Source: Alcaligenaceae bacterium SAGV5
GTDB taxonomy: Bacteria > Pseudomonadota > Gammaproteobacteria > Burkholderiales > Burkholderiaceae_B
Length of the DNA: 64,000 bases
NCBI GenBank assembly: GCA_009360345.1
Contig: SPDP01000001.1
Location: forward strand, 1 to 64,000
Direction of reading: 5' to 3'
Shown here: positions 7,337 to 15,759 of the stretch, piece by piece
Position numbering within the stretch: the first letter of the stretch is position 1
Layout of the letters: each line of letters starts with the position of its first letter
Program-made: the position numbers and the translations under genes
The notes under the pieces: generated by a model
Databases searched by the model: none
Seen by the model: only the letters and a program-made list of their open reading frames with translations
Told to the model about the DNA's origin: nothing

Positions 7337-8193
7337 GCCGCGGCGGCGGCCGGCGCGGGCATGGGGTACTCGTCCGCGTTGCAGACCAGGCCCGGCTTGC
7401 TGGAAAAATCCATGCGGGGCGGGCCGAAGATGTCGATCAGCCAGCAGTCGCCCTGGCTGACGTTGCGGCTGGTGTGCAGCACCTTCGCGGGGATGACCGT
7501 GACGGACGGGCTGCCGATCTCGACATGCTCGTCCTCTTTCCACATGTCCATGTCCGGCGTCCACGGCCAGCGCAGGTGATGCGCATAGGTGCCCTGGATC
7601 GCCAGCGAACCCTGTTCGAAGTCGGCGTGGGTGTGCGGGCTGAGCTTGTGCACGTCGCGAGGCACCAGGCGCTTGGCCAGGAAATTGACCATCAGGTTGG
7701 TGCTGCGGAAGATGCGCATGTTGCTGTCCGGCCGCACATGGTCGGCCAGCACGTAGTGGCGCAGCTTGAAGCCGGCCGGCGGATCGGGCCACGGCACCAG
7801 CGGCGCGACCTCTGGGGCGCCGTCGGCATAGACGGCCTGGTTGGCCGAGGCCGCCGCCAGGTCGGCGGCGCGGTTGGAGAACACGCGCACGATGGTGCCC
7901 GCCGCCGTGGCTTCGACGCGGCTCGCGCCGGGGGGAACGATGGTCACGGTCTCGGGGGCGGCATCGATCAGGTCGGCGCCCGCCTGGATGCGGGCGCCGC
8001 CGCTGTGCACGAAGACGAAGTACTCGTCGGGATTGGCGTCGCGCGCCAGCACGGCACCTGCTTCGACCTGCGAGACGGCGACGACGAAATTGGCGCCCCG
8101 GGTCAGCCAGGTGCGCGCGCCGGCGTCCTGTTGCTGCGGGGCCGTGTCGTAGTGCGCGGCATAGGTCGCGGACCGCGGTTGTTGGACAGTCAT
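7333..8193 (-). CDS. Cupin-fold protein, probable catabolic enzyme
   Basis: A 286-residue protein starting MTVQQPRSATYAAHYD. The sequence looks like two cupin-type barrels: an N-terminal one (DEYFVFVHSGGARIQAG) and a C-terminal one with likely metal ligands in SPHTHADFEQGSLAIQGTYAHHL and VIPAKVLHTS. Such proteins in catabolic operons include dioxygenases and isomerases; the reaction here is unknown. It is the last gene of a minus-strand run beginning with the hydro-lyase at 12445. The start at 8193 is chosen over an upstream-open reading frame because the added residues look non-coding. Confidence 0.65.
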   Translation of the reverse strand: MTVQQPRSATYAAHYDTAPQQQDAGARTWLTRGANFVVAVSQVEAGAVLARDANPDEYFVFVHSGGARIQAGADLIDAAPETVTIVPPGASRVEATAAGTIVRVFSNRAADLAAASANQAVYADGAPEVAPLVPWPDPPAGFKLRHYVLADHVRPDSNMRIFRSTNLMVNFLAKRLVPRDVHKLSPHTHADFEQGSLAIQGTYAHHLRWPWTPDMDMWKEDEHVEIGSPSVTVIPAKVLHTSRNVSQGDCWLIDIFGPPRMDFSSKPGLVCNADEYPMPAPAAAAA

Positions 8194-8224
8194 GGGCTTC
8201 ACCTTTGCATGAATGAGCGCCGCG

Positions 8225-8980
8225 TCAGCCGTGCGACCGGTCGCCGGCCACGGCAACCGATTGCGCGCCCTGGCGCAGCAGGGATTGGTCGGATCCGATC
8301 ACGAACCAGGTCACGCCTTGGGCGGCGAATTCGTCGCGCTCGGCGGCATTGGCCACGAACATCGCGGCGATCTTGCCGGCGGCCAGGGCCGCGCGGACGA
8401 TGCGGGCGGTGGCTTCCAGCACGGCAGGGCTGCGCGAGCCTTCCTCGCCCATGGACAAGGCCAGGTCGGCGCGGCCCACGAACAGTCCGCCCACGCCGGG
8501 AACGGCGGCGATGCTTTCGACGTTGGCCAGGCCTTCGACGCTTTCGATCTGACACATCACCAGCGTCTGGTCGCCCGCCTCCTGGGCCTGCTTGTAGGTC
8601 ATGGTCCCGTAGCCGGCCGCCCGCGGCGAGCTGGAAAAACCCCGCACCCCGCCCTTGTAGCGGGCGCGCGAGACGATCAGCTCCGCCTGCTCGGCGTCAT
8701 CGACGTGCGGCACCACGATGCCGGCGGCGCCCAGGTCCAGCGTCGACAGGATGGTCGAAGCCTCGTAGTCGGCCACCCGCACGAAAAGCGGCAGCCGCGC
8801 GGCCCGTCCGGCCATCATCATCAAGTCCAGCGCCACCCGGTCGAACGGCGCATGCTCGGCATCCAGCACCCCGAAGTCCAGCGCTGTCGTCCCCAGTATT
8901 TCCACCACGTGCGGCGACACCGTCTTGATGAACGTCCCGGCCTGCACCGACCGGCTGAAATCCCCAGATGAACCCGTCAT
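8225..8980 (-). CDS. HpcH/HpaI-family aldolase
   Basis: A 251-residue metal-dependent class II aldolase of the citrate-lyase-beta / 4-hydroxy-2-oxoheptanedioate aldolase type. Motifs: LDFGVLDAEHAPFD (about 37-50), LGAAGIVVPHVDDAEQA, CQIESVEGLANV and GLFVGRADLALSMG. These enzymes split 4-hydroxy-2-oxo acids to pyruvate plus an aldehyde. The ATG at 8980 has AAGGA 6 nt upstream; the ATG at 8986 touches that site and is unlikely. Repeat copy C lies between this gene and the flavin reductase upstream. Confidence 0.88.
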   Translation of the reverse strand: MTGSSGDFSRSVQAGTFIKTVSPHVVEILGTTALDFGVLDAEHAPFDRVALDLMMMAGRAARLPLFVRVADYEASTILSTLDLGAAGIVVPHVDDAEQAELIVSRARYKGGVRGFSSSPRAAGYGTMTYKQAQEAGDQTLVMCQIESVEGLANVESIAAVPGVGGLFVGRADLALSMGEEGSRSPAVLEATARIVRAALAAGKIAAMFVANAAERDEFAAQGVTWFVIGSDQSLLRQGAQSVAVAGDRSHG

Positions 8981-9033
8981 CAACATTCCTTAAAAAAATT
9001 AAGAACTCCAAACCCCCGCCAGCCCGTTGGTTT

Positions 9034-9110
9034 CCAGGGCACAGCGGATCCGGCTTCGCCGGTCCGCCAGTGCCGCCCCCTGGGGGGCGCGCGTAAGCGC
9101 GTAGGGGGGG
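9034..9110 (-). repeat. Double-hairpin intergenic repeat, copy C
   Basis: Starts with a C-run directly abutting the flavin reductase stop (0 nt gap). Small hairpin CGCGC/GCGCG; long hairpin with outer stem GGCAC/GTGCC and inner stem GCGGA...CCGGC/GCCGGTCCGC. It lies between two genes of what appears to be one operon. Confidence 0.87.
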
Positions 9111-9731
9111 TCAGATCGGCGGCGCTTGCAGCATCGGCCGATGGAAGATCTCGCCCAGCCCCGCGTAGTACGGTCCGCCCAGCCGGGCGATGGGCCGCAT
9201 CGCCACGGCATCGATGTGCCGGCCGTTGAAGATGGCCTCGGACAGGTGGAAGGCCACCACTTCGCCGATGTAGAGCGTGTTCAGGCCCCGGCCCAGCGGC
9301 AGCACGTGTTCCAGCCGGCATTCCATCTGGATCGGCGTGGCGGGAATGCGCGGCGGCCGCACCACCGTGCTGGGCGCCAGCTCGATGCCCAGAGCCTGGG
9401 GCTCGCCGATCTCGGGCGGGTAGTCCGCGCCCGAGGCATGCATCAGCTCCAGCGTGGCCTCCGTGGCCACGTTCACCACGAACTCGCGCGTCTCGACGAT
9501 GTTGCGCGCGGTGTCCTTGAGCTCGCCCTTGCGCGAGCCGATGTTCACCGCCAGCATCGGCGGGCTGTGCGCCACATAGTTGTACGAGCTGAACGGCGCG
9601 GCATTGACCCGCCCCGACTCGTCCTGCGTGGTGATCCACGCCACCGGCCGAGGCGCCACGCAGCCCACGATCAGCCGATAGGCCTCCTCGGTGCTCATGC
9701 CCTCGGTCTTCAACGTAACGAAACCGCTCAT
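9111..9731 (-). CDS. Flavin reductase-like FMN-binding protein
   Basis: A 206-residue protein of the flavin_reduct (PF01613) family: VGCVAPRPVAWITTQDESGRVNAAPFSSYNYVAHSPP at residues 23-59 is the FMN-binding signature, followed by KDTARNIVETREFVVN. Members supply reduced flavin to two-component monooxygenases or act on their own. No oxygenase partner is visible in the cluster, so the role is open. Located between the Bug receptor and the aldolase, with a repeat on either side. Confidence 0.85.
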   Translation of the reverse strand: MSGFVTLKTEGMSTEEAYRLIVGCVAPRPVAWITTQDESGRVNAAPFSSYNYVAHSPPMLAVNIGSRKGELKDTARNIVETREFVVNVATEATLELMHASGADYPPEIGEPQALGIELAPSTVVRPPRIPATPIQMECRLEHVLPLGRGLNTLYIGEVVAFHLSEAIFNGRHIDAVAMRPIARLGGPYYAGLGEIFHRPMLQAPPI

Positions 9732-9811
9732 TCAAAACTCCATGGGGAGAACCCCCCACAAACCCGTGTCCCACAATTCAAGAAGAACACCCCGGCCCCA
9801 AGAAGAACACT

Positions 9812-9893
9812 CCAGACCGAGGATGCGGTGGATCCGGCTGCGCCGGTCCACCCGCATCGCCCCCTGGGGGGCGCCCGAAGGGCGTAGGGGGGG
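9812..9893 (-). repeat. Double-hairpin intergenic repeat, copy D
   Basis: Begins 9 nt after the stop of the Bug receptor gene. Small hairpin CGCCC/GGGCG with a CTTCGG loop in the gene sense; long hairpin with outer stem GATGCGG/CCGCATC. The tail (GGTCTGG then GTGTTCTTCTTGG) resembles the tails of copies A and E. Confidence 0.87.
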
Positions 9894-9902
9894 CTCCAGT
9901 CC

Positions 9903-10883
9903 TTAGTCCAACTTTATGTTGGCGTCCTCGATGATCCGCTTCCACTTCGCGCTTTCGATCTTCATCAGCGAATCCAGCTGCTCGGGCGAACCGCCGCCCA
10001 CGACCGCGCCGAACTGCTCGAGCTTGGCCCGGCCCTCGGGCGAGTTCAGCACGAGGTTGATCTCGCGGTTGAGCTTGTCGACGATGGGACGGGGCATGCC
10101 GGTGGGACCCGCCACGGCGAACCAGACCGAGGCCTCGACGTCGAAACCCTGCTCGATCGCGGTGGGCACCTCGGGCGTGCCGGGGAAGCGTTTCTTCGAG
10201 GTCACCGCCAGGCCGTTCATCTTGCCGCTCTGGATCTGCGGGATGAAGGCCGTGATGGGCGCGACGATGGCCTGGATGGAGCCGCCCAGCAGGTCGGTCA
10301 TGGCCGGCGTGTCGCCCTTGTACGGGACGCCCAGGAAATCGGTCTTGGTGTTGTGGCGCAGCAATTCATAGGCCAGGTGGCCGATGGTGCCGTTGCCCGG
10401 GTTGCCGATGGAATACTTGCCGGGCGCGGCCTTGGCCAGCGCGATGAATTCCTTCAGGTTCTTGGCCGGGGTCTTGTCGGTGGACACGATCACCAGCGGA
10501 ATTTCGCCCACCAGCACGATGGGGGTCAGGTCCTTGGCCGGATCGTACGGCATGGACTTGTACAGGTACTTGTTGTTGGCCAGCGGGCCCGAGGTCGTCA
10601 GCGTGAGCGTGTAGCCGTCCGGGGACGCCTTGGCGACCTGGTCGGTGCCGATGTTGCCGGCCGCGCCCGGACGGTTGTCGACGACGAATTGCTGGCCGAG
10701 TTTCTGGCCCAGCCGTTCGGCGATCAGGCGCGCGACCACGTCGGTGCTGCCGCCGGCCGGGAACGGCACGATCAGCCGCACCGGCCGGGTGGGCCACGAC
10801 GCGGCGTCGTCCTTGGCATGGGCGGTGGTGGCGCCCAGTGCCAGGATGGCGGTGGCGCAAACGAGAAGTCGATGGTTCTTCAT
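9903..10883 (-). CDS. Bug-family periplasmic solute receptor (tripartite tricarboxylate type)
   Basis: A 326-residue secreted receptor with signal peptide MKNHRLLVCATAILALG ending near AHA, then the Bug signature WPTRPVRLIVPFPAGGSTDVVARL, NRPGAAGNIGTDQVAKASPDGYTL and VPYKGDTPAMTDLLGG. Bug receptors bind small carboxylates in Alcaligenaceae and often have no adjacent TctAB membrane genes, as here. GGAGA precedes the ATG. Its place inside the hydro-lyase operon suggests it captures the pathway substrate. Confidence 0.92.
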   Translation of the reverse strand: MKNHRLLVCATAILALGATTAHAKDDAASWPTRPVRLIVPFPAGGSTDVVARLIAERLGQKLGQQFVVDNRPGAAGNIGTDQVAKASPDGYTLTLTTSGPLANNKYLYKSMPYDPAKDLTPIVLVGEIPLVIVSTDKTPAKNLKEFIALAKAAPGKYSIGNPGNGTIGHLAYELLRHNTKTDFLGVPYKGDTPAMTDLLGGSIQAIVAPITAFIPQIQSGKMNGLAVTSKKRFPGTPEVPTAIEQGFDVEASVWFAVAGPTGMPRPIVDKLNREINLVLNSPEGRAKLEQFGAVVGGGSPEQLDSLMKIESAKWKRIIEDANIKLD

Positions 10884-10925
10884 GGGGTCTCCGATCTGTC
10901 GTAATGATGAAGAAGGTTGCCGCAC

Positions 10926-11555
10926 TCAGTGCGTGGAATCCGCGCGGTGCTGGTCGAGTTCTTCGAGGATGCCGGGCAGCCGCTGCTGCACGTTCTCGCG
11001 CAACTGGTGGTAGAGGCTGTTGCCGTGGGCGTCGATGCCCACCGTGGCGGGTCCCAGATCCTTGACGCGCAAGGTAACCAGGCGGAATTGCGAGATGTAG
11101 TCTTCCCAGTGCACGGACACGACCTCCTGGATCGCGCGCGCGAGCAGGGTGCAGCCGCCGCCCAGGAAGGACAGGTAGATGCAGCCCGTCTCACGCATGG
11201 CCTGGACGCTTTCTTCACCCAGGCCGCCCTTGCCGCCCACGATGCGCAGGCCGTAGGCGCGGATCAGCGTCGGCATGAGCGCGTCGTAGCGCGTGCTGGT
11301 GGTGGGGTTCATGTACAGCGCCTCGTAACCGGAGGGCGTGTCGCTTTCGCGGTTGTACGAACTCAGGTGCAGGAAGGCGCCGCCGTGCACGTCCACCGGC
11401 AGCGGCTTGCCCTCGCTGGCGTAGGCTATCATGCGCTGGTGGGTGGGCAGGCCGATGGTGACGACGATGTCGCCGGTCAGGTAGACCAGGTCGCCGGCCT
11501 GGACGCGGGCGATGTCGTCCGCGCTTGCCGGCAGGGTCAGGCGATGGGTATTCAC
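10926..11555 (-). CDS. Class I hydro-lyase beta subunit (fumarase/tartrate dehydratase type)
   Basis: A 209-residue protein with features of the Fumerase_C domain: GDLVYLTGDIVVTIGLPTHQRM, AFLHLSSYNRESD, MNPTTSTRYDALMPTLI and GGKGGLG. It should pair with the alpha subunit encoded 20 nt upstream to form an Fe-S dehydratase. The start is a GTG at 11555 with GGAGA about 9 nt upstream; the longer open frame is a wrong-frame extension. In organisms with separate subunits these enzymes act on fumarate, L-tartrate or substituted malates, and which applies here is unknown. Confidence 0.85.
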   Translation of the reverse strand: MNTHRLTLPASADDIARVQAGDLVYLTGDIVVTIGLPTHQRMIAYASEGKPLPVDVHGGAFLHLSSYNRESDTPSGYEALYMNPTTSTRYDALMPTLIRAYGLRIVGGKGGLGEESVQAMRETGCIYLSFLGGGCTLLARAIQEVVSVHWEDYISQFRLVTLRVKDLGPATVGIDAHGNSLYHQLRENVQQRLPGILEELDQHRADSTH

Positions 11556-11575
11556 GATGCTCGTCTCCGTTCTGG

Positions 11576-12445
11576 CTATTCCAGGCGCTCGACCGTGCCG
11601 TCCTGGTAGATGCGGGCACAGGTGCGCCGGTTGATCCAGCAGTTGAAGGCCACGGCCACGGGCATGAAGCCGTGGCTGGCCGAGTAGTCGATGTGCACCG
11701 CCATGGCGGTGGTGTCTCCGCCCGTGCCCATGGGGCCGAAGCCGGTGTCGTTGATGGCCTTGAGCAGCCGTTGCTCCATGGCCGCCAGGATGGGTTCGGG
11801 GTTGGTCTGGCCGAAGGGCCGCAGCACGCATTCCTTGGCCATCTTGGCCGCGTAGTCGAAGGTGCCGCCTATGCCCACGCCCACGACGATGGGAGGACAG
11901 GGCTGCGATCCGGCCTTGAGCACGGTGTCGAGCACGTATTTCTCGATGGTCTCCAGCGACGGGTAGACGAAGGTTTCGATGGCTTCCCACCGGCCGGTGC
12001 CCATCGCCTTGGGCGCACAGACGATCTCCATGTAGTCGGCGCCGTCGATCATGTCGAAGGTGACCAGGGGCATGTTCTTGCCCTCGTAGCTGCGCTGCAG
12101 GGTCAGCGGATTGGTCACCATCTTCAGGATGGGCGGGTCGGCGCGCGCGACCAGGTCGGCGAAGCCGTCGACGATGGCCTGGCGGACGTTGCCTTCGAAG
12201 CTCACGCCCGTGCCCACGCGGATCATGTAGGTGGGTACCCCCACGTCCGAACAGACCAGGTGGCTTTCGGTCTCGGCGGCCTCGGCGCTTTCGAGCATGA
12301 TGCGCAGCGTCTGCTTGCCGAGCTGGACCGTTTCGCGCTGCTGCGCCTGGGCGAGCACCCTCTTGGTGTCGTCCGGGACTTTCTTCAGGGACCACTCATA
12401 CAGGGACGAGGTGACCGATCTGATGGTTTCGCTGGAAATGGACAT
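11576..12445 (-). CDS. Class I hydro-lyase alpha subunit (fumarase/tartrate dehydratase type)
   Basis: A 289-residue Fumerase-family protein. Likely [4Fe-4S] ligands are Cys65 (HLVCSD), Cys183 (QPCPPIVVGVGIGGTFDYAA) and Cys269 (FNCWINRRT). The region that reads PKGGGSEN in typical fumarases is KAMGTGRWEA here, and DTGT is SDVGVPTYM. The active site has therefore diverged, and the substrate may not be fumarate. First gene of the run hydro-lyase alpha-beta, Bug, flavin reductase, aldolase, cupin. A candidate operator lies 90-110 bp upstream. Confidence 0.83.
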   Translation of the reverse strand: MSISSETIRSVTSSLYEWSLKKVPDDTKRVLAQAQQRETVQLGKQTLRIMLESAEAAETESHLVCSDVGVPTYMIRVGTGVSFEGNVRQAIVDGFADLVARADPPILKMVTNPLTLQRSYEGKNMPLVTFDMIDGADYMEIVCAPKAMGTGRWEAIETFVYPSLETIEKYVLDTVLKAGSQPCPPIVVGVGIGGTFDYAAKMAKECVLRPFGQTNPEPILAAMEQRLLKAINDTGFGPMGTGGDTTAMAVHIDYSASHGFMPVAVAFNCWINRRTCARIYQDGTVERLE

Positions 12446-12534
12446 CGCATACCGCCGTGCGCCGGCTCTCCGTGCTTACGCTAGGATGGCAGGATGCGGC
12501 GTGGGCGGCCGCGGTTCAAGCGATGTTTTGGTGT

Positions 12535-12555
12535 TTTTCGCCTATAGAAAAGTTG
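12535..12555. promoter_or_regulatory. Operator-like site, copy 2 (matches 5434-5454)
   Basis: TTTTCGCCTATAGAAAAGTT plus G matches the palindrome at 5434-5454 at 18 of 21 positions. It lies in the 125-bp gap between the ketopantoate-reductase-like gene and the hydro-lyase operon, about 90 bp upstream of the latter. Likely bound by the same regulator. Confidence 0.6.
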
Positions 12556-12570
12556 AGGGACGAAACCGGC

Positions 12571-13563
12571 TCAACCGGGATACAGCCCCAGGGTCTGGGC
12601 GCGCATGCGCGCCAGCGCATAGACGGTGTCCAGGGTGGGGGTGGGGAACTGCGCCGCGGCCGCGGTCTCGACCAGCGCGCCCAGGATGCTGTCGATCTCC
12701 ACCGGCCGTCCTGCTTCCACGTCCTGCAGCATCGAGGTCTTGATGTGGCCCAGGCCCCGGGTGAAGGCGATGCGGCCGCGCGACTCGACCTGGGCCGGCA
12801 GCCCGAGCCGGGTGCCCAGCGCCAGCGCCTCGTCCATCATGGCCACGAACCTGCCATGCAGGCGCGGGTCGTCGATCATGTCGTCGGTATAGGCACCCGT
12901 CAGCAGGCTGGCCGGGTTGAAGCAGGCATTGCCCAGCAGCTTGGTCCAGATGTCCGCGCGCACGTTCTCGCTGGCTGGCGCATCGAAGCCCGCTTGCGTG
13001 AACAGCGCGGCCACGGCGCTGGCGCGTTCGCTGGTCCCGCCCTTCGGCTCGCCCAGCACGATGCGGTTGCCCGAGGCATGCCGGGTCAGGCCGGGCTCGG
13101 GCGTGGAGGCCGAGGCGAAGACCACGGCGCCCAGCACCTGGTCCACGGGCAGGCTGGCTTCGATGCTCCCGTCCGGGTCGACGCTGCGCAGCCGCGTGCC
13201 GCCCAGCGGCAGGCCGGCGTCCAGGAAGAACCACCAGGGGATGCCGTTCAACGCCGGGATCACGACCGTGTCGGCGCCGACCAGGGGGCGGATGGCCCGT
13301 GCGACGTCCGGCAGGGCGGGCGCCTTGACGGTGATGACGACGACGTCTTGCGGGCCCAGTGCCTGGGCGTCGTCGCTGGCCCGGACCGGCGAGGCGACGA
13401 GCTTGCCCGCGGAGTCGAGCCGCTGGCCGTGCTCGCGCAATGCTTCCAGGGTGCGGCCACGGGCCAGCAGGGAAACGTCGTTGCCTGCCTGGGCCAGGCG
13501 TCCGGCGACAAAGCCGCCTATCGCGCCGGCGCCGACGATGCAGATGCGGGGGTGATCGGTCAT
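12571..13563 (-). CDS. 2-dehydropantoate 2-reductase-like oxidoreductase
   Basis: A 330-residue NADP-dependent enzyme of the PanE/ApbA family. N-terminal Rossmann motif GAGAIGGFVAGRLAQAG (residues 11-27) and C-terminal ApbA_C helices (IWTKLLGNACFNPASLLTG, with the conserved Lys-Asn region). PanE reduces ketopantoate in pantothenate synthesis, but family members also act on other 2-keto acids. Its position next to a catabolic operon, and frequent multiple paralogs in Alcaligenaceae, argue that it is not necessarily the biosynthetic enzyme. AGGAAG precedes the ATG at 13563. Confidence 0.85.
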   Translation of the reverse strand: MTDHPRICIVGAGAIGGFVAGRLAQAGNDVSLLARGRTLEALREHGQRLDSAGKLVASPVRASDDAQALGPQDVVVITVKAPALPDVARAIRPLVGADTVVIPALNGIPWWFFLDAGLPLGGTRLRSVDPDGSIEASLPVDQVLGAVVFASASTPEPGLTRHASGNRIVLGEPKGGTSERASAVAALFTQAGFDAPASENVRADIWTKLLGNACFNPASLLTGAYTDDMIDDPRLHGRFVAMMDEALALGTRLGLPAQVESRGRIAFTRGLGHIKTSMLQDVEAGRPVEIDSILGALVETAAAAQFPTPTLDTVYALARMRAQTLGLYPG

Positions 13564-13715
13564 GGTCTTCCTCTTCCTTGGGGATGCGGTCCGGCGCTGC
13601 GCACCGGTCGGACATGCGAGCGCCGGCATCTTACCCGAGGCGGCCCGGGGCGCCTTCGTTTGCCCAGGGGGGGCCGGGCGTTCCCTCCGGACTTCCGGCA
13701 CAATGGAAGCTTGCA

Positions 13716-14588
13716 GTGTTGGAAATTCACGATATCTGGATGAACGTATTCGACTCCGTATCGGCCCGGGCACAGGTCGATCCGCCTCCCGACTCTCCCC
13801 GGCTGCGTATTGCCGGCCATGATTGCGGCTGGGTGGCTCCGGACGTGCCGCACTGGCTGGCCGCCTTCCCGGACGAAGTGCTGATCGAACCCGGCGTGGT
13901 CCATCTGTTGCCCGAACTGGCCGGCGCATCGGCCGCGGGCGCGCGGTCCCAGGCCGTCAGCGCGCTGCTGGCCCGCATCGCCACGGCCCTTTTCGAAGCC
14001 GGCCGGCTCAACGGCTGGCGCAACGAACTGCTGGACGTGGTGGCCGACGACGGCACGGTGCTGGGCGTCATCGAGCGGGCGTCGGTGCGGCCGCTGGGCC
14101 TTGCCACCCATGCCGTCCACTTGAATGCCTGGACCGACAGCGGGCAATTGTGGATCGCCCAGCGGTCGTTCACCAAGACGACCGATCCGGGCATGTGGGA
14201 CACCCTGGTGGGCGGCCTGGTCAGCGCCGCCGAAACGCCAGAGTCGGCCTTGCTCCGGGAAAGCTGGGAGGAAGCCGGGCTGTTGCCCCACCATCTGAAG
14301 GATGGCCGGCGCAGCGGCCAGTTCACCGTGCGCCGGGTCCTGCCCGAGGGCTACCAGGTCGAGCATGTGACCGTGGTCGATACCGTGCTGGGGCCCGAGG
14401 TGGTGCCGGAGAACCAGGATGGCGAAGTGGCCGCCCTGCGCACGGTGTCGCCGGAAGAGGTGCTGGAAATGGTGGCCGATGGCGTGTTCACGCTGGAAGC
14501 CGCGTTGTCCATGAAGGCCAGCCTGGGCGCGTTCGCGCCGGCATCGCTGGTCGTGACTCCGGCCGAATCCGCCCGCGTCAGCCTTTGA
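13716..14588 (+). CDS. NUDIX hydrolase with DUF4743-type N-terminal domain
   Basis: A protein of 290 residues from a GTG at 13716 (GGAAG 7 nt upstream), or 282 from the ATG at 13740, which has no clear ribosome site. The N-terminal half resembles the DUF4743 domain found ahead of NUDIX domains related to thiamine diphosphokinase partners. The C-terminal half carries a NUDIX box (GGLVSAAETPESALLRESWE, then EAGL). Yeast and plant relatives remove damaged thiamine diphosphate forms, so a metabolite clean-up role is plausible. The 3' end overlaps the convergent DUF3717 gene by 11 nt. Confidence 0.82.
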   Translation: MLEIHDIWMNVFDSVSARAQVDPPPDSPRLRIAGHDCGWVAPDVPHWLAAFPDEVLIEPGVVHLLPELAGASAAGARSQAVSALLARIATALFEAGRLNGWRNELLDVVADDGTVLGVIERASVRPLGLATHAVHLNAWTDSGQLWIAQRSFTKTTDPGMWDTLVGGLVSAAETPESALLRESWEEAGLLPHHLKDGRRSGQFTVRRVLPEGYQVEHVTVVDTVLGPEVVPENQDGEVAALRTVSPEEVLEMVADGVFTLEAALSMKASLGAFAPASLVVTPAESARVSL

Positions 14589-14814
14589 CCGGGGCCAAGG
14601 CCTGGCGCGCCTGCCGCCAGGCCGAGACGGCCGCCCGCGCCGGCTCGGACATCGCCGCTTCGTCCAGCACGGGCAGGTGATGCATGATCATGGCGGCATA
14701 CGGCCCGGCCAGCGCCGCGGCTTCCATGCACAGCACGCACGCTTCGCTCGTCGAGGGCTTGCGCGCGCGCCAGAAATTGATCGCGTCCTCGAGTTCGGTC
14801 AGGGTGATTTCCAT
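14578..14814 (-). CDS. DUF3717 protein
   Basis: A 78-residue protein, MEITLTELEDAINFWRARKP then SEACVLCMEAAALAGPYAAMIMHH. It matches what I know of the small DUF3717 family of Burkholderiales, function unknown. An ATG at 14823 would add three residues; neither start has a convincing ribosome site. Two Cys (CVLC) lie near the middle. Confidence 0.7.
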   Translation of the reverse strand: MEITLTELEDAINFWRARKPSTSEACVLCMEAAALAGPYAAMIMHHLPVLDEAAMSEPARAAVSAWRQARQALAPVKG

Positions 14815-14962
14815 GCGGACCATTCTGGCAGACTTTGCCGGCCCGGGGCGGAAACATTCGGTCAGTTCCGATACAGAAAGCGCGAGATTCGGCTGCGCCG
14901 CGAAACAACCTGGAAGGTGTCTTGGCAGTAACTTACGTGAATCTTACGAGCGGAGTGATGCC

Positions 14963-15715
14963 ATGTTTTCCGGTCCTTCTTCCGGTCCCCGATCGCCTGT
15001 CGATGCCGCGTTCGCGCGCGCGCATCGCTCCATGCGGGGTGCCGTCGCGCTGCACCCGCTGGTGGCCGCGGCGGCCATCAGCGTCATCGTCCTGGCAGCG
15101 GTTGGCGTGGGTGTCCTGACCGGGCTGCTGCCCTCGCCGCTTGCCAAATCGGCGCCGTCGCAGCAAGTGGCCGAGGCTTCCGCCCCGGCTGGCGGGCGCG
15201 ATTTCGGCAAGGCCTTGGCGTATCAACCGGCGCCCGCGAAGCCGGTGGCGCCCGAACGCGTGGCGCCGCCGGCCCCGGCCCGTACCGCCAGCCGCCCCGC
15301 ACCGGCCTACCGCGAGCCGGCGCGGCCGGTCGCGGCCACCTGCGGCAATTGCGGAACGGTCGAAAGCGTGCGCGCCTTGCAGGTCCAGGGCCAGGGAACG
15401 GGCCTGGGGGCGGTGGGCGGTGGAGTCGTGGGCGGCGTGGTCGGCAACCAGTTCGGCGGCGGTAGCGGCCGCACCGCGCTGACCGTGCTGGGCGCGCTCG
15501 GCGGCGCCTACGCGGGCAACGAGGTCGAGAAGCGCGTACGCAGCTCGACGCAGTACGAGATGACGGTCAGGATGGAGGATGGCAGCGTGCGCACCTTCCA
15601 CAGCGCCTCGGCCTATCCGTGGCGCAGCGGCGATCCGGTGCGCGTGGTGAACGGCTCGGTCGTGTCCCGCAACGGCGGCGACTCCCAGGCGATGCGGGTC
15701 GGCGGCTACAACTGA
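14963..15715 (+). CDS. Glycine-zipper 2TM-domain protein (SlyB/PcP-like)
   Basis: A 250-residue protein with an N-terminal transmembrane segment (about residues 30-53), a Pro/Ala-rich spacer, a CGNCG pair, and a glycine zipper (GLGAVGGGVVGGVVGNQFGG and GALGGAYAGNEVEKR). It ends in a small beta domain (YEMTVRMEDGSVRTF). Relatives are envelope proteins of the SlyB/17-kDa type; here the anchor is an inner-membrane helix, not a lipobox. CGGAG precedes the ATG at 14963. Probably an envelope stability protein, role inferred. Confidence 0.8.
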   Translation: MFSGPSSGPRSPVDAAFARAHRSMRGAVALHPLVAAAAISVIVLAAVGVGVLTGLLPSPLAKSAPSQQVAEASAPAGGRDFGKALAYQPAPAKPVAPERVAPPAPARTASRPAPAYREPARPVAATCGNCGTVESVRALQVQGQGTGLGAVGGGVVGGVVGNQFGGGSGRTALTVLGALGGAYAGNEVEKRVRSSTQYEMTVRMEDGSVRTFHSASAYPWRSGDPVRVVNGSVVSRNGGDSQAMRVGGYN

Positions 15716-15717
15716 AC

Positions 15718-15754
15718 GGCAGGGCCGGGCGGCGCGGCCGTCCGGCCCCCTGCC
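15718..15754. terminator. GC-rich hairpin between convergent genes
   Basis: GGCAGGG (15718-15724) pairs with CCCTGCC (15748-15754), with further GC pairing inside. There is no T-run, but the position between the stops of the glycine-zipper and SET genes suggests transcription termination or 3' end protection for both. Confidence 0.5.
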
Positions 15755-15759
15755 CGCCG

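Noticed and set aside
14684..14962. Longer N-terminus for the glycine-zipper protein
   Set aside because: The frame is open upstream, but it overlaps the DUF3717 gene antisense, and the ATG at 14963 has a ribosome site followed by a sensible membrane anchor.
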